Part shown: in pieces, positions 12,124 through 26,308 of the stretch
How positions within the stretch are numbered: position 1 is the stretch's first letter
Layout of the letters: each line of letters opens with the position of its first letter
NCBI RefSeq assembly: GCF_964275005.1
Contig: NC_092693.1
Location: forward strand, 20,761,706 to 20,825,705
Reading direction: 5' to 3'
DNA length: 64,000 bases
Source of the DNA: Diadema setosum
Taxonomy: Eukaryota > Echinodermata > Echinoidea > Diadematoida > Diadematidae
The notes under the pieces: generated by a model
What the model was told of the DNA's origin: nothing
The model's database searches: none
What the model saw: only the letters and a program-made list of their open reading frames with translations
Program-made: the position numbers and the translations under genes

Positions 12124-15100
12124 CCTCTTTCTATTTTCCTCTGTTGGCATTCGTGTGCCAATATGGTTGGCGCTATTTATTATCGTTCATATTTAAAGAA
12201 ATAAATCGATCTCATCTTGAAGTAGTTGAATCTCCCTCTCCTTGCTTTAGATGTCCTCCTAATAACAATTTATATTTTTATTATCCTCTTTCTGTCCGTC
12301 CGTCCAACCCGCTTTTACAGATACACACCGAGGAACAACTTTATTTCAATTATGATTTACGACATGGCAATAAAACTATCTTCGAATCATTATGACGTCT
12401 TGGATCGAATCCAAAAGAAAAATGTAAAAAAGAAAAAGAAATGAGAGAAAGAATAAGAAAATATGTGTGGGATGGCAAAGACAGAAACGAATTTGATACG
12501 CTCTCATATATTTAACTGCACTTACTAGGTTAGGGTTATCAGAAGGAATCTGAAAAACATTGGACAACGGATACAACACTCCGCCTCTGATAGTTGTCTA
12601 GGGACCTCGTGGACCTCTTGCATGTGACGAGGAAGCGTACTTTATAGCGTGAAGTCTTCCTGAGAATGTTGATTGCGTTCGTAGCTGACATTGACGTCGT
12701 CTGCTAGACGGCTGATTCGGCGCGGTTGCCAATTATTGCATAGTTATGGGGTATCATCACCACTTCGTCTGGTGGCCACCACACAGCTTTTGTTTTTTGC
12801 TTTTGTTTATTTGTGTGCGAGTATTTTCTTTATTGAACGAACTGGCCCACCTCTCTTTCAGAGCTTACAATAATGTACTATACACACCTACAGGTTTTGA
12901 CTTACAGAATTCCTCTTGATGCTGTTTGTGGAAAAAATAAGTAAATGGGGCCTTGTTGAAAAATGACTTGCCCCAGGCAAGACTGATACCAAATCAAGCG
13001 ATTTCACATAATATAAGTGAATCAATTATTGTGATTACTTAAACCTACGCTAATTAAATGTCTCCACGAGGGAGCTCATGAAAATAGATGTCTCCATAGG
13101 AGAGCTCATAGAATTCCACGCAGGGGCCTCTATAGCGATAGGGACTTACGCCATGCAGGCATCTCATGATACAATAAATCTCGCATGTATTTTTCTCAGC
13201 TCGAGAAAGAGTTAGTCTTTTCGAAACATTTTCGAAAAAAAAAAAACAATGTCGGGGGAAAAAAGCCTTTCCAAGGCTCCCGATACATTGACATGCTCTC
13301 ATTATGACTACAGGGAAGCTGTCGACACCTCTCATTAAATTAACTTTCCTGAAAAAAAAAAAAAAAAACGGCCGTTCTACCTATTTGTCTTTACTGTTTT
13401 TTATAGGGGAGGTGGGCAGTGGTGTCATATTTAGCCAAAAATGAAAAAAAGAAGAAGAAGAAGAAGAAATGAATGAAAGACAAAATAACCAGTGTGTCCA
13501 TCATCTTTTGTCATCATGTATCGCTATTGATTCGGCAGAGTATGATTTGCTGCATACGTTTAACACGGTAGTACCCTGTCACAATAAATATTGCTCCAGA
13601 GAACCGGGAGCAGGAGAATGTAAAAGCGACACACACACCAAAAAAAAACAAAACAAACCAAACATTCATTTTCTGGCAGCGTTCCAATTGCAACATTAGA
13701 CTTGCTCGTCACTCGACAGGTGTCCTGTTTTCATATTACCATAGTTATCACTCACTCTATGGATGTTGGTTTGAGCATCAAAATGTGGATCACACCGGTT
13801 GCTGTCTGCGTTCTCTTTACACCTATGTTATGTTGAATCAAGGAGCTACATGGGTGAATCGATCTACGTGCACACTGACCTGGTATGAAGTAAACATAAG
13901 ACGACCCGATTTGGCCATCTTCACAAATTGTTTTCTGAGATTTCTGTAAACTTGTGCTGTGTACGTCCTTCTTCATTCCTTTCCTCCCAACTGCCCAAAA
14001 TTCGTTACAATTAACATTCTTGACTTAATGGCATTAAAAATGACAAGGGTAAGGCCATCCACGATATTAGATATTTACATATTGGCTTTTGTATCTCTCT
14101 TCTTTTCTATATATATATATTTTTTTTTTTTTTTTTGGGGGGGGGGGGAGGGTCCCTCCACCTCTTGCGGGAACGAAGTGAATAATGTTGTGGCATGTGG
14201 AAGAGATGCAGGAACATAAAGGGACATCGTTATCGTATGAGGGAAAATATTATACTGATTGTAGACACACTTACCCGACTCTCGCTTGCTCCACCAAGGA
14301 CCACAATAATGCAACTCTTCTGCGAAAGCGATGTCAAAATAACATACATGTATTGGGCTTTGAAATGTATATCCATAGAGCTGCCATGTTTTCCCTAATC
14401 GGCGGGAGACTTCTTAAATAATGATATTAGATATATCTGCCTCTGTTGACAAGATCTTACAAAAGTCTCCGAGATTGTGAATTATGATTATTATTATTAT
14501 CAATTTCTTATTCCAACTGCCGGTATCTTCCTATATGCTCTATGGAATTTCCCCAATGAAGATGTTTGAATACTGGTACAGCCAAGAGTGAGTTAGGTGA
14601 ACACGTTATAGCCAAACAAGTCAGGACATAGACAAATGATTCGCTGATGAAACAATCACATTGTTAGCACAATGTGTGTGTTTATACACCATAATTATAT
14701 CATAATTATATAATACATCACATACATGCGTGTGCGTCTGATGTGTATATCCTGGAGTGGGGGGGGGGGGGGGGGGGGAGGTGTAGAGAGATACCGTACA
14801 TAATTATGATGTCACTTGTGTGTCTAAGGGAGTATATATATGTGTCTACACCATCAACCATTATCTGTGTCACCCATTCCTTCTCCCCTCAACGTCACGT
14901 CGCTGCTGCCCCCTTGCTCCAAATTCTTCTTTCGGTCTTCAGACCATTTAGTGACGTGAACGTGTATTTCATGATATAATGTATGTAAAACTTATCTCAT
15001 CCGTATAGCTTTCAGCCCTCTGGTCTATTGCGCCCAGTAATCTGGTTACGGAATTATGCACGGGAGTAGGCTCAAGCGCTGCATTTACTCACTGGTGTGG

Positions 15101-18036
15101 GAATCCTGATGTAGATGTAGACCTCATTGTCGTGTTGGAAGCTGTAATGTGTCAGCTCTTTCTGAATCTCGTTACACACACTTAGCCCTATCGAGGCACT
15201 TAACCACTACCTGTGATTTCTCAGATGGACATGGGTCGAACTCGACCTCCTTTTCTATAGCTGAGTTAACGAATCGCCCATGCGAGCCTTCTCGAAGTCT
15301 GCAAATACAATAATGGATGAAGTAACAAGGCATGAAAATGTTGCCTCTACTCTCATGTACAGTTTATCGCTAGGTCCCAATAAGACCAACGTGCTTCCCG
15401 CAATTCAGAATGGCGTATATGACAACATCTCTTGGATCGCCGTATGAGAGAACATGATCTCGATAAATTAAACCTATACAGATCTGTCTTTGGACAACCA
15501 CCCAAAATCAAAGACGTTCTAATTGATTTTTAATACAGAAGTGTACGGTAAAGAAATATTCTAAGGATACTTTGTTTCGCTATGTTAGATATTACTCAGC
15601 GCTGCCCTGGTTTCATGTGCACATCCACATGTATGTTCTATTCTGCGATATATACCATTTCCAAGTTTGTAAGAATGGCATAAGCATGTCTATAGTTATG
15701 ATAATGCACTGTACAATGGCATGTGGCCAATAAAGCGTGACGTTTCCTTGATAGTTACAGCTTAGAACTTGATCTTGCGAGAGAGGATACAAGCATCATT
15801 GAAAGAAAAAACAGTCCGTACTCATATTCAAATGTTTTGTTGTTGCCGGCCAAATACCACATCTTAAATGATTTTCTTCGTTCGACTTCCTACAGGGCTT
15901 TTTATAATCACAGTTAATTGGAGAAAAGGAGTGTCAAAATCTAGAGGCTTTTGCTTTCCTGTTCACTTTCTCTGTAATTTCTATGATCTCTCTATATTTT
16001 CCATTCACGATATTGTTTCACAGAAACCGTTTTTTGAGAAGGTTTTTATCTTTTTTCCTGTTTCAAATGCTGGCGCCCGAGTTGTCTTGTAATAACATGA
16101 CATGCGACGGTCCGCATTTGGTGATGTATACCATTCGCAGAAGTCTGTCTATCGTCCGGGACCTCGCAATTCCTCACAAAGGATGATTCTGCTATTCGAA
16201 ATTGAGAATGGCCACGCCATCGCCCGAGGTCATTCATCCTCCGTAATGGTTCTGGGACAGAAAGTGCAATCCATTTAACATAATGCAGGCCATTTTGGCC
16301 ACATGTGAGTGGCGTAGTTACCTACATATTGTATTATACCTCCACGAGGAAAGAGCTTCTACGCCGTTGAACATTGTGCAAAATGAAGCGCACTCTCGCA
16401 CGTACTCAAGCTGATGACGAATGCAGTCCGTTCCTTCGGAGGACGAATTCACGACCATCTTGTCAAGACGCACGGCGGCGGAATGTTTACGAATCTGAAA
16501 TGTACGCAATGGGATTATCAGTTTATTATGGGAGACATGAAGATTTAATGCCAGAAAGACGAGAGGCGTGCCGTCGTCAGGTTCTGTAGGATAAGCGATT
16601 CTTTCAGTCTCCCTCCAGGCCCGAAGAGGAAGTGGGTGGCACATGTAAACAGATGGAGTGGCAAACATTTCATGCTATTAAGTCGAATTCAGGAGCATCG
16701 AATTGGCGTCTTTAATAAAACAATACCATTTCGATACAGTGTTAATTGCATCAAATGAAACAAAAGACAAAAGGTAAAGATGATTGTTGTCATACAGCAT
16801 CCTACTTTTAGGAGCCAAGAATAATACTTTGTTACTCGTCAACCTATCTTATACCATGTATACGGCGAGTTGAGTTGATTCATAGCTCCACCTTTGCCCT
16901 TTATTGTTTCGTTGGTTAGTTTTTTTTTTTAGTTAAAGAAATTGTCAGTAAGCAGAAAGCATTTGATATACAAATAGGATGTAATAAATATAACCAGTGG
17001 TCTCAGGGGTACTCGCTCGCAACATCCACCACCAAACATGCCCCCATGCATCCCACCAACGCCCTCGCGAAGAAAGAGGTCTTTCTATGTAGCTTGTGGC
17101 GCAACATGTCCTCGTAAAAGAAATGTTATTCTGCCAAAAGCATTGTAAACATTGTTGCGGAACAAAATAAGAGAGAGAGAGAGAGCGCGCATCATTAAAA
17201 AAAAAAATAATAATGTTCGCGTGATATTCTGCTGAAATCAATGTAAAACTTTCTCCAAAATAATATGAGGGACAACCTGTCTTTACGCGCAGAATCTGCT
17301 CATAAATGCCTCATGATTATTATAACCAGTGATAACAGACATATGAGTATAGGCCATACCTACCTGCTGGTAAAATGGTAGATGTATACTGACCCAGCAG
17401 GTGCCAGCAAATCATCGTAAGTGTATATAATAACATAGTCAGGGTGGCGAGTAGTACATCAAAATTATACCATTCCGAATAACCCTTTCTCTATTCCCTT
17501 CAGTGCGCTATCTCTCCCCTCCCCCTCTCTCACTTTCCATCCTCCCTTTAACTTACCTTCTCTGAACCATTCTCATTCCCTGTGTCTTACACGGTTCATG
17601 TTCTATCTATGAAGACGTACGTCTGTTTGGTTTGTTTGTTTGTTTGTTTGTCTTTCGTCATACCAGGATCGCTCACACTACAAGTTCTTCAGTATGGAGT
17701 GTTGCATGAGTGATTTACATAGTTATATTAGTCTGTGTTATACGTCCGTGACCAGAATGAAATATAATTGATAGCAGACACGAGGGCGTGATTGCACCCA
17801 AGAGAATAACGCGCGGATATTTTATATAATCAAGTGTTTGACGTAGATTATTACTGTCCAAAAGGGTTTCAGGCATCATAGATTTGATGATGATCCATGC
17901 ACGCAATGTTAATTTCTTTTCTTTCCTTTAATTTTTGTTTCCTATTAGAAATTGCTTTGTCTTCTTGTAGTTGCCATAGAAATGAAAGTGATTCAATTTT
18001 CATGTAAAGAAAGCACACGTGCACCATTGTGCACAA

Positions 18037-18041
18037 ACACA

Positions 18042-18089
<48 letters not shown>
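18037..18089. repeat. CA repeat with CG interruptions
   Basis: (AC)n array broken by ACGCGCGC near its middle. Open frames rich in His/Thr or Cys/Val over it are artefacts of the repeat. Confidence 0.95.
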
Positions 18090-18091
<2 letters not shown>

Positions 18092-19987
18092 ATCATCGAA
18101 TGGAATGTTAGTGGATGTCATTTTACACTACAATTAACAAGCTCACAAAAGATGTCTTCTTCGACACCCAAACTACTCTTGTTGTCTCGTCCACTGAAGA
18201 TGAGACCCAACATACGATCGTCCGTTATCCGTCCGCCATATTTTACAAATGTCAAGATTTGGCATACAAACATTGATGTCTGATATAGAAATATCGTAGC
18301 ATAACTTTAATTTTGCAATCATTGTGACCTAAGGGTAAGCTTGAACAAGGGTATACGTACATGCCGAGGTCACAGGTCAAAGAGTTTACTTGCATGGTTC
18401 TCTTGCGACAAATAACTATGAAATGCAACAATTATAGCTTCAATTTGATCAAACTTTGATTAGACATCATCATGACTTTGATATCCGGCACACCATTCCA
18501 TGAAACTCACCATCCGCATCTTATTATTGTGATCGCATATCGTTTTGTTACGGAGAATCACACTGGTTTGCTTCTTAGAGTTGTCAATCTAGCTTTTGGA
18601 CATATTCCTATCCATCTAATTCACATTAATGTATTGTGCATTCAAGTTCATCCTGGGGGTATATTATTGCCCTGCATGCACAAATGATTTTTCAGTATGC
18701 AAAGAGGGGAAAGGGTGAGACAATATATTTAAATTATGTATTTTCTGCTCCAGCTCGTATTAGTGTATGAATGGCTACAAAGTCGAGATACTTCGTTTCC
18801 ATAGTTTTCAATTACTATACATGCTGAAATAAAGAACGAACTGTGTATGCCATTAATCTCTTGACTTTGGTAATTGAATAAACGTCTGCTGAATAAGCCA
18901 TTGACAGTATCACAGGAAAAGAATGTCCAAATTTTGACGAGTTTAAGGGGAATTAAAGCAAAGTGTACATGTGGATTGAGTGATCGAGCGCAAAAAGGTT
19001 AGTGGAACACATCCGAGTGAAAGTCTGCGAGGAAATTCGAACAATCCGTTAAAAAGTTATGAAGTCATCTTGAAACTATCGCTGGATGAGAAGGCCACGC
19101 CGTTACGAGACGTCTAGCATGGACAACGATATCATCATGATATCACCAATAGCATACGTCAGTAAAACAAATGAAATGTTGCGGATTTTTTTTTTCTTTA
19201 TATCGTTTTCCACGCATGATGATTAGATGTCAAATTGTAATCTTCTCATCCAGGAATGACGACACCAAAAAATTTAAACATTCACAACTTTTGAACGGGT
19301 AATAATTTTTTCCTCAAACTTTCACTGATGTGTTCTACTGTGATATTGCTGCGTTCACTCAATCCACATGTTGTATATCTGGGTTTCATTCTCTATGACT
19401 GGCATAAAGCTTACAGCAGAACCGGGTTCACGTGGATGTCTACCTCAGCGCGGGAAACACGCCACGCCCGCTTGCAGTCAAAGGCATCATGTTCTGCATA
19501 CATGCTGCTTTGGCTTGTTGTTCTCCTCGTTTTTCCCCTTCGCCAGATCGTGCTTGTGATTATCATCTTTACCTCATGGGGCGAATGTTAATTCCATACA
19601 TGTTTCCTCCGTTCCTTGCCCAAATTTTGACATATTTTGATGTGGTTCACAACCGGGTCATTGTGACAAACGCGAAGATGAATGCAGTTTATATATCGAC
19701 TAAAACTCTACCCCACCCTTGCATCACTGTTTGGCGTGACATCATTATATTATAGTATGTCTCAAAGGTTGCAGATGATTCGATCGTGTCAAGCTATGAA
19801 GACAAATGTGCCAGACACCATGCAGATGTTATCATCTCACTGTTTGACAGAATGTTTCCTCATGTCCTGCCATGAGTAAACATGGAAGAACGATTTAATC
19901 TCTGTTTATTTCCTCTGAAACCATTCGTCATATCATAGTAGATATTGGCGTTTGATCGTTATACATACTATATTATAATTATGTTCA

Positions 19988-20082
19988 TACCATAGTTATG
20001 GGTAAACTTGGCCACTTCAGTGTAACGCGCTGGCGGGGGGCCGAGTTTACCCGCTAGGCCGAGTTTACCCATAACTACGGTA
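19988..20082. repeat. ~95-bp fold-back
   Basis: Left arm ACCATAGTTATGGGTAAAC is mirrored by GTTTACCCATAACTACGGT. The GGCCGAGTTTACCC motif occurs twice on the right side and once inverted on the left. The GC-rich loop is GCGCTGGCGGGGGG. Confidence 0.75.
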
Positions 20083-22008
20083 TATATAAATCAGAATTGT
20101 GATGCTATAACAAGTGCACTCTTATGGATGTGGAATCAGAAAGCTAAAGTCATCACAAATCCAATACTGCGGACAGCGATAATGAGCCTAGTTTTAATCG
20201 TTGTCTAGTCATAGTCAACATCGGCTGCTCCACCATGCTAATCTGGCTATGATTATTATTCAAACAGTTGTCAGTTTTTTTCCAAGGATGCACAAAATAA
20301 TTCCACACGTACATGGTTTTTGTGCCTTTGATGATCGGGGCTTAGCCGCCATCTTTCTGAACAGTCTGAAGATTTGTTTTCAACGTAATGTTGAAAATTT
20401 GTTTTTTTTCTTAGCCCGTTTATTCATTCAAATTAAATGAAATTTCACCGAAAAAAATAAAGCATAATGTCATAAAGAAAAGTCCATCTCATCAAGAAAT
20501 AATTTGTGCAAAAATGTAGGCCTAACTCAGAGCTGTAAGCTGTGAAGGTGTTTGAAACTATACCCTCCTGGAAAGACGATTTTATCACTTTTCCGGTTAA
20601 TTCGACAAAATAAATCTGATATGTATGAGAGTATACCATTTAAGATGTCAGATTAGTGTCAAGTGATTTTGAGTTTTACCTCATTAGTCTTTGCGCAATT
20701 TTTATTCGCGCATCCCCGTATCCTTAGCCGTACCGCTAATTTAACTGGGGACGGCGAAAAGTAATTACCATCATACCATGTATATGATAAAGAAATATCT
20801 TCCTTTAGAGTGTGGCTCGTCATTACGCAATGATGACACATAAATCTATTATCTTTCTATCTTTAAGACGGCATCAGTTTAGCACATATACTTCAAATAG
20901 TGTTATGTTTGAGTGGCGGCATTAAACATGAGTTCGAAGTGAAAAGGACTGGTGTGACTCCATTTCTCTTGAACGTCCTTTGGTATCAACATTAGCGTAA
21001 TATGGAGCAGTTTCCATAATTCGCTTCTCACGACCATTCATGAACTTTACTCATCATGGCTACACACACAGTCACTGTCATGACTGTCTTGAGTGCGATG
21101 TGCCGTCACTATAGAAACATTCTGACACAGCATGCTTTCCGGCACATTAGAAACATTACTGTTTGTCGCGCACACTCGGGGGTGCGGTAATTTCCACAAT
21201 TTGGACGGATTCCTACAGGCGTATGGTATGTTGTCTCCAACTCCTCTAAGTCCCTCTTCCAAAGGTTTCCCTTAGAGGGAGAATCCTTCTTACACCTTAC
21301 CCGGTTCGGATTCAACGCGATTCAAACTATTTCACACTTTCCTTGCTGATAACAGTTTGAAGTTGGCGCAAAATTATTATATTTTTTTTTGGGGGGGGGG
21401 GGGAGGACGAGATAAGCAAGAAGTTCGCTGTACTTCATTTCCTTCATTCTTTCGTTAATGAAGTATTTTGACATCGCTGATGTAGCTTCCACTACTGAGT
21501 TCCAGTGACATTTGTATGGCGATAATAGTTTGATACTCAAGAAACTTTAAAGGTTGATGATTATGGTGACATGCAATGGTGATGGTGCTGATGATGATTA
21601 TCATTTTCACTTACCGTCATCTTCAATATCATGACCGTCATTGATATAATCATTATCAGCTTCACCATCAATATTACTCCGTACCAATCGTCCTTGTTAT
21701 AATTATGATAAGACTGCAGAAGAAAATAAATGTTAGCCTTCTCTTTTCTCTCTTGGTGATATCATCTGTGATCATTCTCTGCGCTGGTGTTTTTTGTTTT
21801 TTGTTTTCTTCTTTAAATAAGCTTTGTACTCGTGTTTTTGAAATGCGTACCGGGCTTGTACATTAATTGCGCAACATCACTGAACACTTTGACACAATGT
21901 CGTGTTATTGTGTATTTTCATTATCATGCATATACCAGGATCCTCAGTGAAGTCAGTTCAAAGCGTTTGGTCATTTTGTCATTGTCATACCAGAGGAGTT
22001 CCACCTCC

Positions 22009-22160
22009 CTGGACCCCGATTCATAAAACTTGTTATCAGTGACAAGTTGTGATAGTTGTTAGAAGCTACTGAAATCCTTGCATCTGATTGCCTAGGAGCA
22101 AATTTGTCATAGAAATGTGGCAGTTGTCGCTGATAACAAGTTTTATGAAACAGGACCCTG
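22009..22160. mobile_element. MITE with ~35-bp terminal inverted repeats
   Basis: Left end GGACCCCGATTCATAAAACT, continuing TGTTATCAGTGACAA, is mirrored by TTGTCGCTGATAACAAGTTT and TATGAAACAGGACCC. The 80-bp interior has no coding frame. Confidence 0.8.
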
Positions 22161-23937
22161 GTCAGACATGCTATCTATTAAGGTGGGTGAATGGATCAGG
22201 CGTTTCAAGCTTTAAGTCCCAGGAGCTGAGATCCACAGAGTCACGTCTCACCGGGTCGTGAAGGTTGAGCAGACCACCCCACATCACCGCATGACTCGGG
22301 TCGAAGCTTCCTCGACAGTTATCCAGGAGCAACATCCGCAGACGGGTAGACACCCCCTGCTTTTGTCGAATCAAAATCTTTGTCGCAGTGAGCGACGGCA
22401 GGGCTTCCTTGAAATTGATTTTCAAAGTTTGTTTTTCCGAGATGTAGAAGTTTAGTTCTTTCTATCTTTCTTTCTTTCAACTCTATCCTCGCCTCGCGGT
22501 TAAGATTTTGGTTGCTGTAAACGTCTCACAGTTTACGGATGCAGATTCGGAGGGGCGTATACTCGTGGCCATGTACAGCCACGAATCTTGAAGAAAAGAC
22601 TTTGGAAGCTGTCTTTTTTGTCTCTGTTCTTGTTCCTTCGTCCGTGTTTTTCGATTGTGCGAGTGTACGGCTTGGAAACGCATGAAACAAAAAAAAAAAT
22701 CCTATGATCCCTTCGACTAGCATGTATGTTGACGATGAAAAAAGGATACTGGTGCTATACACCACTTTGTAATTACGAAAAAAATATATGTACTAAAATA
22801 ATGATTGGTGTGCTCAACGCGTAGTACTCCATAGCAGGGAGATTAGAAGACAATATTGAGACTTGCTGTTACACCCTCAACTCACATTCAAGAGAAATGG
22901 CATGAGGCCAACATTCTTCCGACAGAACGCTTCGGCTTCTTAGAGCAACTGTTGACGATAGTACTTTCGGCACACCAAACAGAGACCGTCCGACGCCCAG
23001 AGACATGCTTTCTTGAATAACTTGGGTGGACGTATAGGTAAAGCTACATTCTAGCTTCATTATCGCACATGTATCGGACTCGTTCTCGATCATGCTCATC
23101 TTTGAATAATAACGGTATCCAAACTGGTGAATGGAGGATGACAAGGCTCACATAATGATCGGGGGGGGGGGGGGGGGCGGTGGGGGAGGGGAGGAGACTC
23201 AAGGGTGAAACCTCCCCCCCCCCGAAAAACAGTACTTACCATATACCACTGAACACGTGCACCTGATTTGTATTTTCTTTTGTGCGGTGATCCTAATAAA
23301 CTCGTCTCCATGGTCACTTTGGTTTCGCAATTTCAATTAGGTTTGTTTGCCCTGTTTACCATTATTTTATATAATAGCTTGTTATGTTTTTGTTTTTTGT
23401 TTTTTCTGGAAGCATCTCTAAGTTCAGGAGAGCTATTGTAACATGACCAATATGAGGTCCAGACAGAAATATGAATGGAATCATAAGCGTGTTGTGGCAT
23501 TTCGCATAAATACATGCACATCCATTTTCTTTTGTTTTTAAATCTACAGCAGTGGGTTTATAAAGGTCGGTCGTTCGCATTGCATCGTATGCAAGTGTCG
23601 GACGCATTTATCCTGAATTTTACGCGAACTTTGCTCGAAAGAGAAAATATTCTTGATGTCAAAGAGTGGAATTAAGTCTTTGTGTTATACATTGCAGCAA
23701 ATTTGATCTGGAAGTGAGGGGCACCAATATTTGCTTAGTCACGTGATTTTTGGACACCATCCTCGGGCGTCCATCCACTTCTGCCGCCACGACTGCATCG
23801 CGGGTCAATATTTGTCCACAAAATTTGTATACTGAAGATGGCCACCAAGTTGTACAGGGTACATGGTATTTATCAGGCTCAATTGGGCTCAGTATAATAG
23901 CAATCGTCCGAAAAAAAAGAAGTATTTGCGCTGTTTG

Positions 23938-24198
23938 AACTTGGACTTTGCCATAGGCGTTGACCAAAGTAATAAGGCACGATCTTAAAGAGTAAATCGC
24001 AACCCCCCTGTCCAAGTCTTACTGAATATTTAATGAATTATCATAGGAGAGCAGAGAAAGATTCTTAAACTTGGACTTTGCCATAGGCGTTGACCAAAGT
24101 AATAAGGCACGATCTTAAAGAGTAAATCGCAAACCCCCTGTCCAAGTCTTACTGAATATTTAGTGAATTATCATAGGAGAGCAGAGAAAGATTCTTAA
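23938..24198. repeat. Tandem duplication, 130-bp unit x2
   Basis: The block beginning AACTTGGACTTTGCCATAGG is repeated immediately at 24068. I see only about two substitutions between the copies, so the duplication is young. Confidence 0.95.
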
Positions 24199-24420
24199 AA
24201 TACTCTCATTATAGAAACTAGACAATTTATTGTGGAGATGTAAAAGTTCGCCGGCTTGTACGTCCCCCACATCAAATTGTTTTAGAGCTATGGCAGTTTT
24301 AATTGTACAAAGTACGGCATTGGCTTGTTGGATTCTTTTTTCGACGGAGGACGGTTACAGTTTAGTGACTTAATCATTTTATTTTTTGTTTTTGTACAAA
24401 TTATTGACAGAGAGAAAGTG

Positions 24421-24454
24421 TGTTTGTTTGTGTTTGTGTGTGTGTGTGTGTGTG
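24421..24454. repeat. GT dinucleotide repeat
   Basis: (GT)n with TTT interruptions at its left end. Confidence 0.9.
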
Positions 24455-25609
24455 TCATGAGGCAATGACGTCATCATGTCTAATTTGCATACGGTATTGA
24501 TTGTGACCAATGCCACTGTTTTGCTTGAAAATGTAACAAAAAAAATAAATGTCATATTCCATTCTTTAAAACAAAGAATAGAAGTTATGCTGATGATAAT
24601 AGATAGCAACAATCGAATAAATGCGGTTGGCTGCGATTGTGATGGTGGATCGTTGCGGTATGATTGTAGATTTTGTTTGTTGTTGCTGTTTAATTTTTAT
24701 TTCCTTTGCAGAATGGACTATTCGAAACATAACCGCAGCAGGTGGAATGATTATTGTTGTTTAATAGATAATTTAACACATGATTTGTAACTAGTTGAAT
24801 TTGGCGTCATGCGACATTCATCACTTTTGTTACGGACGGGTGTGCAATATATACTTCGAATTTTGGTATGAGTGATCCATATTGTGATTACTATAAAAAC
24901 TGGTATGAATTACATATGCTCTGTCATATCATCATTCTATTCCAGACAATAATATCTACTCCAAGTGCACAGAATTATGATCATTACCCCTCGCGAAGTG
25001 AAATTGTACTTCGGCTAAACAGAACGGTTGTTGCGCATGATTTAATCTAGAATATTGATCGTGACCGTACACCATATCAGATAGAGCCGTGGATAAACGT
25101 GATCCCAAAGAATAGGCCTTCTGAAGGTCCAATCTCAAGGGTGTCCCTACTTACAGTGGGTCAAAACACTTGACATTCATTCTTAAGGATATTTGCGGCG
25201 ATTAGTTTACGAGGTAATTGCTCATTTGCCAAAGATCGTTCTGCAAGGCTTCGTAAAGTAAATTTGACGGTGAAAGAGACAGTCGTTTGGTCTTATTTCA
25301 TACATGTATATTATTATGGTTATACACCTGTGTAATATACATTCCAACAATGACTTGCATAGTGTTGTGATGGTGGTCACAGTAGTAGCAGTAGAAGAAT
25401 GTATGGGAGGCTTCGATTTATCATCGAGTCGATAACCTGGTTCTGTAGCGGTTCCACATTTCATAGATGCTTCTATATAGCTCGAATGTCCCGTTGATTA
25501 ACCAGATTAGACAAATACGCGTACGAAACTCATTTTGCTGCGGCGGGAATTCTTCCGAATTTCGTCCGCGCAGATTGATTGCTGCTATAATATAGCAGCA
25601 ATATAGCAG

Positions 25610-25646
25610 CACTATCCCTACATAATATTATTATGTAGGGATAGTG
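25610..25646. repeat. Perfect 37-bp palindrome
   Basis: Arms of 18 bp (CACTATCCCTACATAATA and its exact complement) around a single central T. It is preceded by three ATAGCAGCA-like repeats. Confidence 0.9.
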
Positions 25647-25790
25647 ATCCATCGAGAAATATTGGGGCATCACTGTTAGAGGAGCTGTGAAGGAGGATAG
25701 TGATGAAATGCAATATGATTGGATATGAGAAGTATTATTGGTAACCACTGCCCAGGTACTATTTGGGTGCACGTCAACGAGACCGATACC

Positions 25791-26045
25791 CACGAAACAT
25801 ACAGCCCATCACGAGTCATACAGCCCACGAGTTATACAGCCCACGAGTTATACAGCCCACGAGTCATACAGCCCATGATTTCGACACTATGATAAGCAAA
25901 CAAGGCACACGAGATCGTGTTGCATCTGTCGAACTCGTGAGCTGTTCTTAGCTAGTGTCGAACTCATGAGTTGTTTGACTCATAGACCTTATTTCAATGT
26001 CGAACTCGTGGGCTGTATGACTCGTGGGTGTCGTTCTCGTGGGAT
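25791..26045. repeat. Inverted 16-bp minisatellite block
   Basis: The left half repeats CAGCCCACGAGTTATA-type units four to five times. The right half carries the same units inverted (TCGTGGGCTGTATGACTC), with GTCGAACTC(A/G)TGAG spacers. The two halves fold on each other around about 25915. Confidence 0.8.
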
Positions 26046-26146
26046 GACCCTGACTATTTACAGATGCATCTAAATTTTCCCAACACGTGGAGGTCATGCA
26101 GAAACCACGCAAACAAGTTAGTGTGTTCTGGTAGTTTGAACAAGGA

Positions 26147-26308
26147 GCAGGGGCGGATCCAGGAATTCCGTAAAGAGGTGGCGCGTTTACAAAATTAAAG
26201 GGGGGCGCACGCACCCCTCCCCATTTTTTCTTTTTATTTCTTTTGTTTTAACAAAAAATAAAGGGGGGGGGCGTGCCCCGGTTGCGGTCCTCCCTGGATC
26301 CGCCACTG
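26147..26308. mobile_element. hAT-like MITE
   Basis: Ends CAGGGGCGGATCCAGG on the left and CCTGGATCCGCCACTG on the right form inverted repeats of about 16 bp that start CAG, as in many hAT-type MITEs. About 160 bp long, with no coding frame. I could not confirm an 8-bp target duplication. Confidence 0.65.

Noticed and set aside
16318..16668. 116-aa minus frame
   Set aside because: No recognisable domain, no splice sites, opposite frames equally open.
23659..24015. 118-aa minus frame
   Set aside because: Overlaps the tandem duplication and lacks any family signature.
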